The notes below the pieces were generated by a model, which searched no databases, was not told the origin of the DNA, and worked only from the letters and a program-made list of their open reading frames with translations. From assembly GCA_024998565.1 (NCBI GenBank), contig JACOEM010000002.1, positions 526,522 through 590,521 of the forward strand: a stretch of 64,000 nucleotides of DNA. Direction: 5' to 3'. This document shows positions 26,774 to 35,845 of this stretch, piece after piece. Made by a program: the position numbers and the translations under genes. Source of the stretch: Nitrospira sp. (GTDB taxonomy: Bacteria > Nitrospirota > Nitrospiria > Nitrospirales > Nitrospiraceae). Position 1 is the stretch's first letter. Each line of letters starts with the position of its first letter.

Positions 26774-27358
26774 ATGAGCGTCACCAGATTGATGAGCCTC
26801 CTCGCCTACTACGGCTTCGCGAGGCATTTGCCGGCATCGGACAATCACTACGGCAGGTGGGCACGGGTCCTCCGCCGGGCGACTTGCCGCGGGTTGTTCA
26901 CACATATGGGACGTGGCGTCAACGTGGAACAGAAGGCTTTCTTCGGCGATGGACGCAATATCCGTATCGGAGATTATTCCGGCCTCGGCATCAACTGCCG
27001 ACTGTATGGTCCGGTCTCCCTGGGGAAGCATGTCATGATGGGACCGGATGTCATCATCATCACCTCGAATCACAAGTCCGACAGGCTTGACATCCCGATG
27101 ACGGAGCAGGGAGGCACAGGCCCTGATCCCGTCGTCATCGGTGATGACGTGTGGATCGGAACGCGGGTTATCATTTTGCCCGGCGTCACAATCGGCCACG
27201 GAGCCGTGCTCGCCGCGGGAGCGGTTGTCACGAAAGACGTCCGACCCTATGCCATCGTCGGCGGCAATCCAGCAAAACTTATTCGTTATCGCGACGCCGG
27301 TCACAGACCTGCGCACACTGACTGCTCTTCGGACGAAGACATTCACGCAGGCAGGTAA
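26774..27358 (+). CDS. Hexapeptide-repeat (left-handed beta-helix) O-acetyltransferase
   Basis: 194 residues with hexapeptide turns such as '[18 protein letters not shown]' and '[18 protein letters not shown]', then the typical end '[12 protein letters not shown]'. 'SNHKSD' supplies the catalytic-type histidine of the serine/maltose O-acetyltransferase branch. It would use acetyl-CoA to acetylate a sugar hydroxyl or amino group, perhaps the module B nonulosonate. Coding may begin a few residues earlier or later; no strong ribosome site is visible. Confidence 0.85.
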   Translation: MSVTRLMSLLAYYGFARHLPASDNHYGRWARVLRRATCRGLFTHMGRGVNVEQKAFFGDGRNIRIGDYSGLGINCRLYGPVSLGKHVMMGPDVIIITSNHKSDRLDIPMTEQGGTGPDPVVIGDDVWIGTRVIILPGVTIGHGAVLAAGAVVTKDVRPYAIVGGNPAKLIRYRDAGHRPAHTDCSSDEDIHAGR

Positions 27359-27419
27359 GTCGAGGGCGGAGCCTCTGCACTGCTCCTCGTTCCGGTTTGT
27401 CCCCCCTCGACGCACGGCT

Positions 27420-27465
27420 TCGACCATCGGTCGAGCGCGACCCCCGTGGGGGATCAGTCATTTTT
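27420..27465 (+). terminator. Tandem hairpins followed by a T5 run (possible attenuator)
   Basis: TCGACC (27420-27425) pairs with GGTCGA (27429-27434), and CCCCC (27441-27445) faces GGGGG (27448-27452). A TTTTT run follows at 27461-27465, eight bases beyond the second stem. The distance is too long for a strong intrinsic terminator. It may lower transcription between the acetyltransferase and the second NeuB gene. Confidence 0.3.
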
Positions 27466-27513
27466 CCTGTCACCACCAGTCCGCACATGTATTCTCAACA
27501 AAGGAGGGGTCCG

Positions 27514-28386
27514 ATGAGCCGCACAGTCCAGATAGGCAAGTTTTCCGTCGGAGAAGGGCAGCCGTGTTTCATGGTTGCTGAGATCGGGATTAATCACAAT
27601 GGGAACGTCGAGATCGCTAAGAAGCTCATCGACACAGCGGCACTCGCCGGCTGCGACGCCGTCAAGTTCCAAAAGCGGACGCTTGAGATCGTCTATACGC
27701 CTGAGGAACTGAGTAAACCTCGCGAAAATCCTTTTGGGAAGACCAACGGTGATCTCAAACGCGGGTTGGAATTCGGACGCGAACAGTACGGAGAAATCGA
27801 TCGCTACTGCAGAGAGAAAGATATTCTCTGGTATGGGTCCTGTTGGGATGAACCCTCCGTCGACTTCATGGAGCAGTTCAATCCGCCCTGCTATAAGATC
27901 GCTTCAGCAAGTCTGACCGACGACAATCTATTACGACATCACCGGAGTTGCGGCAGGCCGCTCATTATCTCGACTGGAATGAGCACCATCGAGCAGATCG
28001 ACCATGCGGTGGATGTGTTGGGGACCAATGATCTCATTATTCTTCATTGCACGAGCACCTACCCTTCGTCGGTGGAAGAATTGAATCTGGCCGCCCTGCA
28101 GACGTTGCGCGAGCGTTACGACGTCCCGATCGGTTACTCCGGTCACGAAGTCGGATTGGCCACGTCGGTTGCCGCGGCGGCGCTGGGAGCCTGCATGATC
28201 GAGCGCCATATTACGCTGGACCGGGCGATGTGGGGAAGTGATCAAGCGGCTTCGATTGAGCCACAAGGCGTGTGGCGTTTGGTCAAGGATGTTCGGGCCA
28301 TCCAGAAAGCCATGGGCGACGGCAAGAAGTGCCTCTACCCGAGCGAGGTGCCGGTGATGAACAAGTTGCGTCGAGTGGGCCTCTGA
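27514..28386 (+). CDS. NeuB-family nonulosonate synthase without SAF domain (module B)
   Basis: 290 residues. The barrel motifs 'AEIGINHNGNVEIAKKLI', 'GCDAVKFQKR', 'YKIASASLTD', 'ISTGMSTI', 'CTSTYPSS' and 'IGYSGHEVG' are intact. The protein stops where the SAF domain of full-length NeuB would begin. The start at 27514 is fixed by AAAGGAGGGG. Because it differs from the copy at 15536 in length and motifs, and lies near a KdsC-like phosphatase, it may make a phosphorylated intermediate (9-phosphate type) that the phosphatase releases; this is inference. Confidence 0.87.
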   Translation: MSRTVQIGKFSVGEGQPCFMVAEIGINHNGNVEIAKKLIDTAALAGCDAVKFQKRTLEIVYTPEELSKPRENPFGKTNGDLKRGLEFGREQYGEIDRYCREKDILWYGSCWDEPSVDFMEQFNPPCYKIASASLTDDNLLRHHRSCGRPLIISTGMSTIEQIDHAVDVLGTNDLIILHCTSTYPSSVEELNLAALQTLRERYDVPIGYSGHEVGLATSVAAAALGACMIERHITLDRAMWGSDQAASIEPQGVWRLVKDVRAIQKAMGDGKKCLYPSEVPVMNKLRRVGL

Positions 28387-28416
28387 TCCGTCTCGGCCTT
28401 AGGGAGAAGACATCCG

Positions 28417-29274
28417 ATGATATCAGGCAATCTCGTGGATGCCAGCGTCCGCGCTCGGTTCGACCTCTCCGGCCGAGTCGCGGTCATCACCGGAGGCGGA
28501 GGCCTCTTGGGTGCGCAACATGCGGACGCGATCGCGGAGATGGGAGGGACTCCGGTCCTGCTCGATATCGACACGCGCCATGCGCAGGAAACTGCTGAGC
28601 GCGTGTCGAAGAAATACGGAGTTCCGGCCGTCGCACTCTCGGCTGATATCACGCAAGCGGAGTCGATCCTTGGAACCGTCCGGCAGGTGACCGAACGGTT
28701 CGGGCAGATCGATATTCTGATCAATAATGCCGCCCGTAATCCGAAGCAGGAACAACTCAACGGCGCGAATGAGGGTAGTTCCAGACTCGAAGGATTTTCG
28801 GTGACGAGCTGGAATGAAGACCTTGCCGTGGGTCTCACGGGCGCATTCCTTTGTAGTCAGTTGATCGGCCAGGAAATGGCTAAGCGCGGCAGGGGTGTGA
28901 TTCTGAATATCGCGTCCGATCTTGGAGTCATCGCCCCTGATCAGCGTATCTATCGACGCGCGGATCTGCCGGATCATCAACAACCGGTAAAGCCCGTCAG
29001 CTATTCTGTCGTCAAACACGGGTTGATCGGATTGACCCGATACCTCGCCACCTATTGGGCGGAACAAGGGGTGCGGGTCAATGCACTCTCCCCGGGAGGT
29101 GTTTACACCGGGCAGGATGAGGCATTTGTGGCCCGTCTGACTCACCTAATTCCCCTAGGACGGATGGCCAGACAGGATGAATATAAGGCGGCGGTCGTTT
29201 TTCTCGTGTCGGACGCTTCGTCCTATATGACGGGTACGAATATGATCATGGATGGAGGACGTACTGTATGGTAA
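28417..29274 (+). CDS. SDR-family oxidoreductase (PtmA-like position)
   Basis: 285 residues. The cofactor motif is 'VITGGGGLLGAQHA', then 'NNAARNP', and the catalytic YxxxK is present in 'VSYSVVKHGLIGLTRY'; the end 'MTGTNMIMDGGRTVW' is typical. Flagellar glycan loci of the Ptm type carry an SDR beside nonulosonate genes, and this gene has that position. It overlaps the phosphatase-isomerase gene by seven bases, so the two are translated together. Confidence 0.87.
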   Translation: MISGNLVDASVRARFDLSGRVAVITGGGGLLGAQHADAIAEMGGTPVLLDIDTRHAQETAERVSKKYGVPAVALSADITQAESILGTVRQVTERFGQIDILINNAARNPKQEQLNGANEGSSRLEGFSVTSWNEDLAVGLTGAFLCSQLIGQEMAKRGRGVILNIASDLGVIAPDQRIYRRADLPDHQQPVKPVSYSVVKHGLIGLTRYLATYWAEQGVRVNALSPGGVYTGQDEAFVARLTHLIPLGRMARQDEYKAAVVFLVSDASSYMTGTNMIMDGGRTVW

Positions 29275-30341
29275 CCACAATTCGGATGCTGGCATTGGAC
29301 ATCGATGGGGTGCTGACGGATGGCACAGCGTCCCTATCCGAGTCGGGTGATGAAGACAAACGGTATTGCTTTCAGGATCTTGACGCGGTGACACAAGCCA
29401 AACGCGCCGGTCTGACGGTCGCCCTCGTGACGGGCGAAGACACGCCCTCTGTCGATCGATTGGCGCGTCGTTTCAATTGCGATCTAGTGAGGCGGGGAGT
29501 GAAGGAGAAACTGCTCGCGCTGGAGGGGCTCGCGCGCGAATTGAACCTCCGGCTTGATGAGTTCTGCTATGTTGGCGACGGGGACCGGGATGCTTCGGCG
29601 CTACGGCATGTCGGCTTGGGCCTCGCCCCCCTGAATGCAACACGTTCGGCCAAAGCCGCCGCGCACCGCATTCTCTCCAAGCCGGGTGGAGCGGGGGCCG
29701 TCGCGGAAGCACTCGGCCTGATACGCCAGATTCACATGTTCGAGGAAAGCGCGAGTATTCTGGAAAAGGACATGTACGCGATCGCAAAAAATAGCCTCGA
29801 AGCACATCAGCGTCTCATCGAGTTGTCCTTGCCGACGCTCGTCAAAATCATGCAGGCCTTCGTCAGGACCATCCGCACCGGCAATAAGATTCTTCTGTTC
29901 GGCAACGGCGGCAGCGCCGCGGATGCCCAGCATGTGGCCGGTGAATTGGTCGGCCGTTTCTTGCGTGAAAGCGAGCCATGGCCGGTCATCGCCCTCACCA
30001 CGGATACCTCGATTCTCACCGCGGTCGGCAACGATTGGGAGTTCGCCGATGTGTTTGCCAGGCAGGTCCGCGCCTTGGCCAAACCAGGGGATCTCGTGGC
30101 GGGCATCAGCACAAGCGGCCGATCGGCCAACGTCATACGCGGCCTGCAGGCGGCGCGGGCGAAGGGAGCCGCAACGATCGGATTTACCGGCGCCGGCGGG
30201 GGAAGCCTTGCGGAGCATGCCGATCTTTGTTTCCGGGCGCCGGCAGATTCGACGCCGCGTATACAAGAATTGCATCTGCTCGCCTGGCATACGATCTGCG
30301 AGTTGGTTGAGCGAGAACTCCTGCGAACGACCGAAGCTTAA
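29268..30341 (+). CDS. KdsC-like HAD phosphatase fused to GmhA-like SIS isomerase
   Basis: 357 residues, two domains. Residues 1-150 are a KdsC-type HAD phosphatase: D11-x-D13 in 'ALDIDGVLTDG', 'LVTGEDTPSV' and 'YVGDGDRDASAL'. Residues about 165-357 are a sugar isomerase (SIS) domain of sedoheptulose-7-phosphate isomerase type: 'GNGGSAADAQHVAGELVGRF' with E226, 'GISTSGRSANV', and 'RIQELH' with H336. Catalytic residues of both halves look intact. KdsC-type phosphatases act on 3-deoxy-ulosonate phosphates, and GmhA converts a ketose-7-phosphate to an aldose. The fusion beside a NeuB-like synthase suggests that one protein serves two steps around it (inference). Confidence 0.85.
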   Translation: MVTTIRMLALDIDGVLTDGTASLSESGDEDKRYCFQDLDAVTQAKRAGLTVALVTGEDTPSVDRLARRFNCDLVRRGVKEKLLALEGLARELNLRLDEFCYVGDGDRDASALRHVGLGLAPLNATRSAKAAAHRILSKPGGAGAVAEALGLIRQIHMFEESASILEKDMYAIAKNSLEAHQRLIELSLPTLVKIMQAFVRTIRTGNKILLFGNGGSAADAQHVAGELVGRFLRESEPWPVIALTTDTSILTAVGNDWEFADVFARQVRALAKPGDLVAGISTSGRSANVIRGLQAARAKGAATIGFTGAGGGSLAEHADLCFRAPADSTPRIQELHLLAWHTICELVERELLRTTEA

Positions 30342-30366
30342 CGATTCATCCAATAAGTCTGTTCTC

Positions 30367-31848
30367 ATGAGCATCATTATCGGCTGCGACAGTTTCTTGG
30401 CCTTGCGCAACGTACGGACCGGCGAGCTCGGACGCTGGCTGGCCGGAACGAAGATACAGGTCTGGGTGGATCCGAACAAGCTGCCTGGTTCCCTGGCCGC
30501 TCAGCCGGAAGGGATGTGCATAGAGGCTCTTGAAGAATTCGAAGTTCGACATGACCCCGCATTGGACCGGTTGCATTCTGCGGTGGGGTTCGCACGGAAG
30601 TGTCATCAGGATCCGTCCACGATGTGGGCCGACTTCCTGTTCAGTTGTTATCGTCACAACGACACAAAACCGTTGCGCCGGGCCGCCAGCATCAGCCGGG
30701 CGGCCGGTAGGTTTGGACGGTTCTGGTTGGCAGGACGATGCGGTTTGGCTGATCGGTGGCGTGCGGAGTTCGCCCAAACCCTGCGCAGGCATCCGATCAC
30801 CGAGGTCTACCGGCAACGTCTGCGGCAGGCAGGCGCCAGCGTCGTCGCGAGTTTTTCGCCCGAGGGGGCGCGGGAGATGGCCCTGATCGAGGCTGCCAAC
30901 TCTCTCGGTCTTCCCACTCTCGTCATGATCCGCTCCCGCGACAATCTGCAACACAAAATTCCTTATCTCCCGTTCGCCGATCTTTATCTGGTGTGGTCCC
31001 AGGTCGCGCGAGACTGTTTGTTGACCATGTACCCGGAAACTTCCCCTGAGCAGGTCCACGTGACGGGCGCGCCGCAATTCGACCATCATCTCGATCCATC
31101 GTTTCGCCTGACCAGGGAGGAGGTATTTTCTCTGATCGGACTTGATCCAAACCGGCCTCTCATTCTTTATACCATGGCCACGCCCACGGTGATTCCTCAT
31201 GAGGTTGCGATTGCTCAGCACCTGGCCGATGCCGCACATGCAGGCCGGTTTGCACAGGGGGCGCAGTTGCTCGTCCGCGGCCATCCCAGAATGTTCGGGT
31301 CAAACCTCAAGCTCCTGGAGAGAGAATACCCCGAGGCTCGCAGCTATCCACGTCCTACTCAGGTGGAATATGGGGGGGGGGAGCATGAAGCCCATCTCGT
31401 GCGGCATATTCTCGACGAGGAAAGAATGCATCTCTCTCTCCTGGCGAATCAGGACGTGCAAGTGAACGTCTGTGGAACCATGACCATCGACTCGGCCATT
31501 TTCGACAAGCCGACGGTCAATGTGTACTACGATCAGCTTCCAGGCATCCCGGCGGCGCTGTCGGTTCGACGCTTCTACAAACGCTCTGATACAAAACAGA
31601 TGATGTCCTATGGCAGCTCACAGTTGGCCGATGATGGAGATCACTGTATCGACCTGATCAATCGGTACCTGGAGAATCCATCTTTGGAGTCCGAGGGGCG
31701 CCGTCGCGCCCGTGTCGAAGATTGCGGCCCACTGGACGGTCAGGCCGGTAGGCGCACGGCGGAATTCCTCAAAGAGCTGAGCAAGCACCACATGCTTCCT
31801 ACACGAAGAAATGATTACAGCACAGAATCTCGATCAACGGTATCTTGA
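30367..31848 (+). CDS. Surface-carbohydrate glycosyltransferase-like protein (GT-B-like), contains a G10 tract
   Basis: 493 residues. No strict family motif is seen, but the C-terminal half ('ILYTMATPTV', 'LLVRGHPRMFG', 'VQVNVCGTMTIDSAIFDKP') looks like the nucleotide-binding domain of CDP-glycerol/UDP-sugar-dependent GT-B enzymes. The frame is open far upstream inside the preceding gene, but the ATG at 30367 begins the plausible protein. A run of ten G at 31372-31381 codes 'GGG' before 'EHEAH' and could slip during replication. The 3' end overlaps the next gene by 38 bases. It could be a transferase for nonulosonate or another residue. Confidence 0.65.
   Translation: MSIIIGCDSFLALRNVRTGELGRWLAGTKIQVWVDPNKLPGSLAAQPEGMCIEALEEFEVRHDPALDRLHSAVGFARKCHQDPSTMWADFLFSCYRHNDTKPLRRAASISRAAGRFGRFWLAGRCGLADRWRAEFAQTLRRHPITEVYRQRLRQAGASVVASFSPEGAREMALIEAANSLGLPTLVMIRSRDNLQHKIPYLPFADLYLVWSQVARDCLLTMYPETSPEQVHVTGAPQFDHHLDPSFRLTREEVFSLIGLDPNRPLILYTMATPTVIPHEVAIAQHLADAAHAGRFAQGAQLLVRGHPRMFGSNLKLLEREYPEARSYPRPTQVEYGGGEHEAHLVRHILDEERMHLSLLANQDVQVNVCGTMTIDSAIFDKPTVNVYYDQLPGIPAALSVRRFYKRSDTKQMMSYGSSQLADDGDHCIDLINRYLENPSLESEGRRRARVEDCGPLDGQAGRRTAEFLKELSKHHMLPTRRNDYSTESRSTVS
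31372..31381 (+). repeat. Poly-G tract of 10 inside a glycosyltransferase-like gene
   Basis: Ten consecutive G inside the open reading frame of the gene at 30367, about two thirds along the protein. Loss or gain of one base would truncate it. The frame is intact in this assembly. Confidence 0.95.
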
Positions 31849-33169
31849 GTTTGCGGCGAACACGCGTCGGGTCTTCGAGCGGTTTCCCCAACTCGAGCCC
31901 TTGCGCCACTTTATCTTCCGGGAGTTACTGGTTCAGCCCAGACCCTTTGGGTGGCGGGAGTCCGCGAAGCAGTGGCTCCGGCCTCTCATTCGTCGTGGGC
32001 GTACAACGGGCGTCCTTCGTCCGTGCGACATTTTGATCTGGATTGAGGGAACTCGTGAAGTGATTCGTGAATCGTTGTTGCCCGTGTTTCATGAGCTCAC
32101 CTCACGCGGCGAGAACGTCCGGCTTGTCTCGATGAATGGTCCCGCTGATCTGCCTTCTTCTTCCGTAACCCTTCGGTTCCCGAGTGTGTTCTTCCTTCCC
32201 GATTGGACGAAACAGGCCTGGGGGGCGCTCTGTCAGGCAGAAAAGAATCTGGCGAAACCGACGCTGACCCGCTCGTTCTTCAACGCCTGCGCCGATGTAC
32301 AGGGTCTCTTGAACGAAGTAGATCAGATTCTTGACGCCACCAAACCTCGTGTGGTCGTCACGGCCTCCACGCAACTGATTGGCGGAGCCGCACTGTTGGT
32401 CTCCGCACAGGCCAAACAGATGCGTACAGTTCTGTTGCAACATGGTGTGCTGCAGCCTTTCTATATTCCGATGCTGGCCGATCGGATGTGCACCTGGGGA
32501 CGGTCCTCCAGTGAAACCCTCACCAGCTTGGGCACGGATTACCGACGGTTGGAGGCACTCGGGAGCCCGAGACACGATGCTATGCGACCGGCCCCCGGCG
32601 GCCAGGCAAAGCGGGAGCTGCTCAGGAGTCTGTCGCTTGAAGACAGGCCAACCATTACCTTCTTCTCTAACGGCAACGATTTGTCTCGGAATGGATCGGC
32701 TCCCGGCGAATGCGTGCGATGGCTCGAGGCTGCAGCGGAACGATATCGGGATCGGATCAACATCATCGTACGTCTCCATCCCAACGAGGACGGATCGCTT
32801 TATCGCCCGACTTCGCATCTGGTGGTCACAAAAGATTGTCCTGAATTTGCGCTCCTCTTGGACGGCAGCGATTGTGTGGCGTCTCTGTGTTCTACTGCCA
32901 TGCTGGATGCCTTGCTGTATCACAAGCCGGTCTGGCACTTTCACGCCGATGGTTGGCCGGAGTTGGCAACGAATTGGCAAGAGGGCCTGGCTCAACGAAT
33001 CGGTTCAGCGAACCAGCTTTGTGCCATGATCGAGCAGGTGCTCCAGGGGAAGGCACTGCAGGACCGCTCACACCATCTGGCAGAAACAGTCTTTGTGAAT
33101 CACGGACGAGCGACACAGGCGGTCGCCGATTTCCTCGTGGCCCAGGCTGATATCTGCGCGGCGATGTGA
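31811..33169 (+). CDS. Glycosyltransferase-like protein, GT-B fold
   Basis: 452 residues. The C-terminal half contains 'LLQHGVLQPFYIPML', 'INIIVRLHPNEDGS' and 'DCVASLCSTAMLDALLYHKP', which resembles the nucleotide-binding half of CDP-glycerol glycerophosphotransferases and capsule-type transferases. Its first 38 bases overlap the end of the preceding gene, and the two proteins share this architecture, so they may be functional partners. The donor is unknown. Confidence 0.65.
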   Translation: MITAQNLDQRYLEFAANTRRVFERFPQLEPLRHFIFRELLVQPRPFGWRESAKQWLRPLIRRGRTTGVLRPCDILIWIEGTREVIRESLLPVFHELTSRGENVRLVSMNGPADLPSSSVTLRFPSVFFLPDWTKQAWGALCQAEKNLAKPTLTRSFFNACADVQGLLNEVDQILDATKPRVVVTASTQLIGGAALLVSAQAKQMRTVLLQHGVLQPFYIPMLADRMCTWGRSSSETLTSLGTDYRRLEALGSPRHDAMRPAPGGQAKRELLRSLSLEDRPTITFFSNGNDLSRNGSAPGECVRWLEAAAERYRDRINIIVRLHPNEDGSLYRPTSHLVVTKDCPEFALLLDGSDCVASLCSTAMLDALLYHKPVWHFHADGWPELATNWQEGLAQRIGSANQLCAMIEQVLQGKALQDRSHHLAETVFVNHGRATQAVADFLVAQADICAAM

Positions 33170-33204
33170 CTGAGTGAGTTGATGACTCGTCAAAGCGACT
33201 TCCG

Positions 33205-33846
33205 ATGAATCAGGGATTGATCAGAGTCATACGGGGTCCGTACACGACGTTCCGGTTGTTCCTGGACCGCATCTGTATTCCCGTCTGGCTTCGCTGGCTT
33301 GGGGTGACCTGTGGCCAGGGATGCTCCTTCATCGGGCGGCCGATCATCACTTTGGCCCCGGGTGGAACCATTGCGCTGGGAGAGGGTGTGCGTGTCTTCA
33401 GCCGTGTGAATAGCAATCCGGCCGGACTGCCTCATCCGACGATTCTCGCTGCACTGACGCCGGAGAGTGTGATTGCCATCGGGAAAGAAACCGCCATATC
33501 CGGAGCGTCAATCGCCGCACGAGTGAAGGTCACGATCGGCCGTCACGTTATGATCGGGGCGGGTGCCTGTATCTGGGATACCGATTTCCATCCCGTCGAT
33601 CCCTACCAGCGGCATCAACACCCGACGCGTGCGGCACGGTGCGCCCCGGTCATGATCCACGATGACGTGTTTATCGGCGCGCGTGCGATGATTTTAAAGG
33701 GTGTGACCGTGGGGTTGGGGGCGGTCATCGGCGCAGGCGCAGTGGTCACCAAAGACGTCGGAGCCTGGCAGATCGTGGCAGGCAATCCGGCCGTGGTCGT
33801 AGGTTCATCGCTTTCTAAGAATGAAGGGGTAAGGGAAGATTCATGA
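33205..33846 (+). CDS. Hexapeptide-repeat acyltransferase (second copy)
   Basis: 213 residues with a left-handed beta-helix: '[17 protein letters not shown]', '[18 protein letters not shown]' and the end '[14 protein letters not shown]'. 'TDFHPVD' provides the catalytic-type histidine. It would O- or N-acetylate a sugar. The stop overlaps the next start by four bases (ATGA), so it is coupled to the epimerase. Confidence 0.85.
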   Translation: MNQGLIRVIRGPYTTFRLFLDRICIPVWLRWLGVTCGQGCSFIGRPIITLAPGGTIALGEGVRVFSRVNSNPAGLPHPTILAALTPESVIAIGKETAISGASIAARVKVTIGRHVMIGAGACIWDTDFHPVDPYQRHQHPTRAARCAPVMIHDDVFIGARAMILKGVTVGLGAVIGAGAVVTKDVGAWQIVAGNPAVVVGSSLSKNEGVREDS

Positions 33847-34925
33847 AGATCGTTGTAACCGGCTCAAGCGGGCTCATTGGTTCGGAGGTGGTGGGGTACT
33901 TTGACGCCTTGGGATGGGCCGTCCATGGCGTGGACAACAATATGCGGGCCGAGTTTTTCGGACCGGGAGGAGACACCAGATGGAACCAGACGCGCCTCGA
34001 GACACAGTGCCGAAACTTCCGCCACCATGAACTCGATATCCGTGATCGCGCCGGCGTGCTTTCCTTCATTGATGAACTTCGACCAGACGCGATCGTGCAT
34101 GCCGCGGCCCAACCGAGTCATGACCTCGCTGCCTCCCGGCCCTTCGACGATTTCGATGTCAACGCGGTCGGCACGCTCAATCTTCTTGAGGCAGTGCGGC
34201 GCTATGCGCCGTCCGCCGTCTTCGTATACATGTCGACCAACAAGGTTTACGGCGACGCGCCGAACGGTCTGCCGCTGGTGGAACTCTTGTCGCGTTGGGA
34301 GTACGCCGAAGCAGGGGATCGTGGTGGCATCCGCGAAGATATGCGGATCGATCAATCCAAACACTCTCTCTTTGGCGCGTCGAAGGTGGCGGCTGACGTG
34401 ATGGTGCAAGAGTACGGACGATACTTCGGATTATCCAGCTGCTGCTTGCGGGGCGGTTGCCTGACCGGCCCGAACCATTCGGGAGTAGAGCTGCACGGTT
34501 TTCTCAGTTACCTGGTGAAGGTCAACCTGACCGGCAGCCTATACCGGATCTATGGGTATAAAGGCAAACAGGTCCGGGACAACATTCATTCGTACGATGT
34601 GACGCGGTTCATCCATCACTTCATAGAGAAGCCCCGGTGCGGCGAGGTGTACAACCTGGGTGGCGGGCGGAACAACTCTTGTTCGATCCTAGAGGCGTTC
34701 GAGATGGTCGAACAGATCACGGGGAAATCCATGACCTATGAATACATCGACAGGAACCGGGAAGGAGACCACATCTGCTACATCTCGGACCTATCCAAGA
34801 TTCAAACGCACTACCCATCTTGGGCCCTCACGATGAAATTACCGACGATTCTGGAAGAAATCTGTTCCTCCTGGGAACAACGACTGGATACCGGCCTTTC
34901 TGTGCCCTTACTTTCCGAGAGATGA
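33843..34925 (+). CDS. NAD-dependent sugar epimerase/dehydratase (CDP-tyvelose epimerase-like)
   Basis: 360 residues, extended SDR. The NAD motif is '[17 protein letters not shown]', then 'AAAQPSHD', '[13 protein letters not shown]' and 'CLTGPNHSG'. At the catalytic site the sequence reads '[12 protein letters not shown]': Phe replaces Tyr of YxxxK and Lys is kept. As I recall, this Phe is common in one CDP-paratose 2-epimerase-like branch, so the enzyme may still be active. It probably epimerises a nucleotide-linked deoxy sugar for the same glycan. Confidence 0.82.
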   Translation: MKIVVTGSSGLIGSEVVGYFDALGWAVHGVDNNMRAEFFGPGGDTRWNQTRLETQCRNFRHHELDIRDRAGVLSFIDELRPDAIVHAAAQPSHDLAASRPFDDFDVNAVGTLNLLEAVRRYAPSAVFVYMSTNKVYGDAPNGLPLVELLSRWEYAEAGDRGGIREDMRIDQSKHSLFGASKVAADVMVQEYGRYFGLSSCCLRGGCLTGPNHSGVELHGFLSYLVKVNLTGSLYRIYGYKGKQVRDNIHSYDVTRFIHHFIEKPRCGEVYNLGGGRNNSCSILEAFEMVEQITGKSMTYEYIDRNREGDHICYISDLSKIQTHYPSWALTMKLPTILEEICSSWEQRLDTGLSVPLLSER

Positions 34926-34981
34926 CCGTATCCTGTCTGTATGGAACAGTTTGACTCTCTTTCTGGTTCAGGGGAGGCCAT

Positions 34982-35839
34982 ATGAACGCCCAGGACACGA
35001 CGTACGTCAACAATGAGGCCGCATCGAGAAGTGGTGAGCAGATCGACTTCTCGTTCGGGAAAAATTGGCTGGCTTACGTCTCGGGACTCGAGGAACGACA
35101 CATTGCTGCAGCCCAACGTTCGTTTGTCGAATCCACTGGACTGACAAGCCTCGCCGGGTACAGCTTTCTCGATGCCGGGTGCGGCAGCGGACTATCCAGT
35201 CTCGTGGCTTCCCGTCTCAACGCGGAGAAGGTCGTCTCGTTCGATATTGACCCCAATTCCGTGGCATGCACCGAACAACTGCGATCGCGATTCGCGCGGG
35301 ATGCCGGCAGATGGGAAGTCCATACGCACTCCCTGCTCGACCGCGACCTGTCATTGAAGATCGCGCCGGCGAATATTGTCTGTTGTTGGGGAGTCGCACA
35401 TCACACGGGAGGCATGTGGGAAGCCATTGATCATGTCGCAGGATGCGTCGCCGAAGGTGGCATGCTACTTCTGGCGATCTATAATCGCACGAAACATTCC
35501 GGCACATGGCTGACCATCAAGCGCATCTATAACTGGGCACCGGCACCTATTAAAAGATTGTTGCTCCTTGGGTTTCATGCCAAGACCTTTACCAGTCTGA
35601 TGTTGCACGGCCAGAACCCGCTTCGATTTCTGGACCAATATGTCAAGAACCGCGGTATGAGCTATTTTCGTGATGTTGAAGATTGGCTGGGCGGCCTACC
35701 GTATGAGTATGCTTCGGTCGATGAAGTGACCGCGTTCCTGGCTCCAAAGGGCTTCAATCTGGTACGGGTCAACCACGCTGCCTCCCACGGCTGCAATGAA
35801 TTTGTGTTTCAGAAACCAAGACCTCAGGAGCGGAGGTAA
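34982..35839 (+). CDS. Class I SAM-dependent methyltransferase
   Basis: 285 residues. The SAM motif is 'FLDAGCGSGLSSLVA' at about residue 60, followed by 'VVSFDIDPNSV' and 'CCWGVAHHTGGMWEA'. It has no zinc ribbon, unlike the other three methyltransferases in this window. AGGGGAGG lies directly before the ATG. It begins 56 bases after the epimerase and six bases before the GT gene, so it probably methylates a sugar of the repeat unit. Confidence 0.82.
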   Translation: MNAQDTTYVNNEAASRSGEQIDFSFGKNWLAYVSGLEERHIAAAQRSFVESTGLTSLAGYSFLDAGCGSGLSSLVASRLNAEKVVSFDIDPNSVACTEQLRSRFARDAGRWEVHTHSLLDRDLSLKIAPANIVCCWGVAHHTGGMWEAIDHVAGCVAEGGMLLLAIYNRTKHSGTWLTIKRIYNWAPAPIKRLLLLGFHAKTFTSLMLHGQNPLRFLDQYVKNRGMSYFRDVEDWLGGLPYEYASVDEVTAFLAPKGFNLVRVNHAASHGCNEFVFQKPRPQERR

Positions 35840-35845
35840 GCGGAG

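Noticed and set aside
29923-30366. Upstream extension of the glycosyltransferase-like gene into the phosphatase-isomerase gene
   Set aside because: The extension reads in a shadow frame of a well-supported gene, and a plausible ATG lies at 30367.
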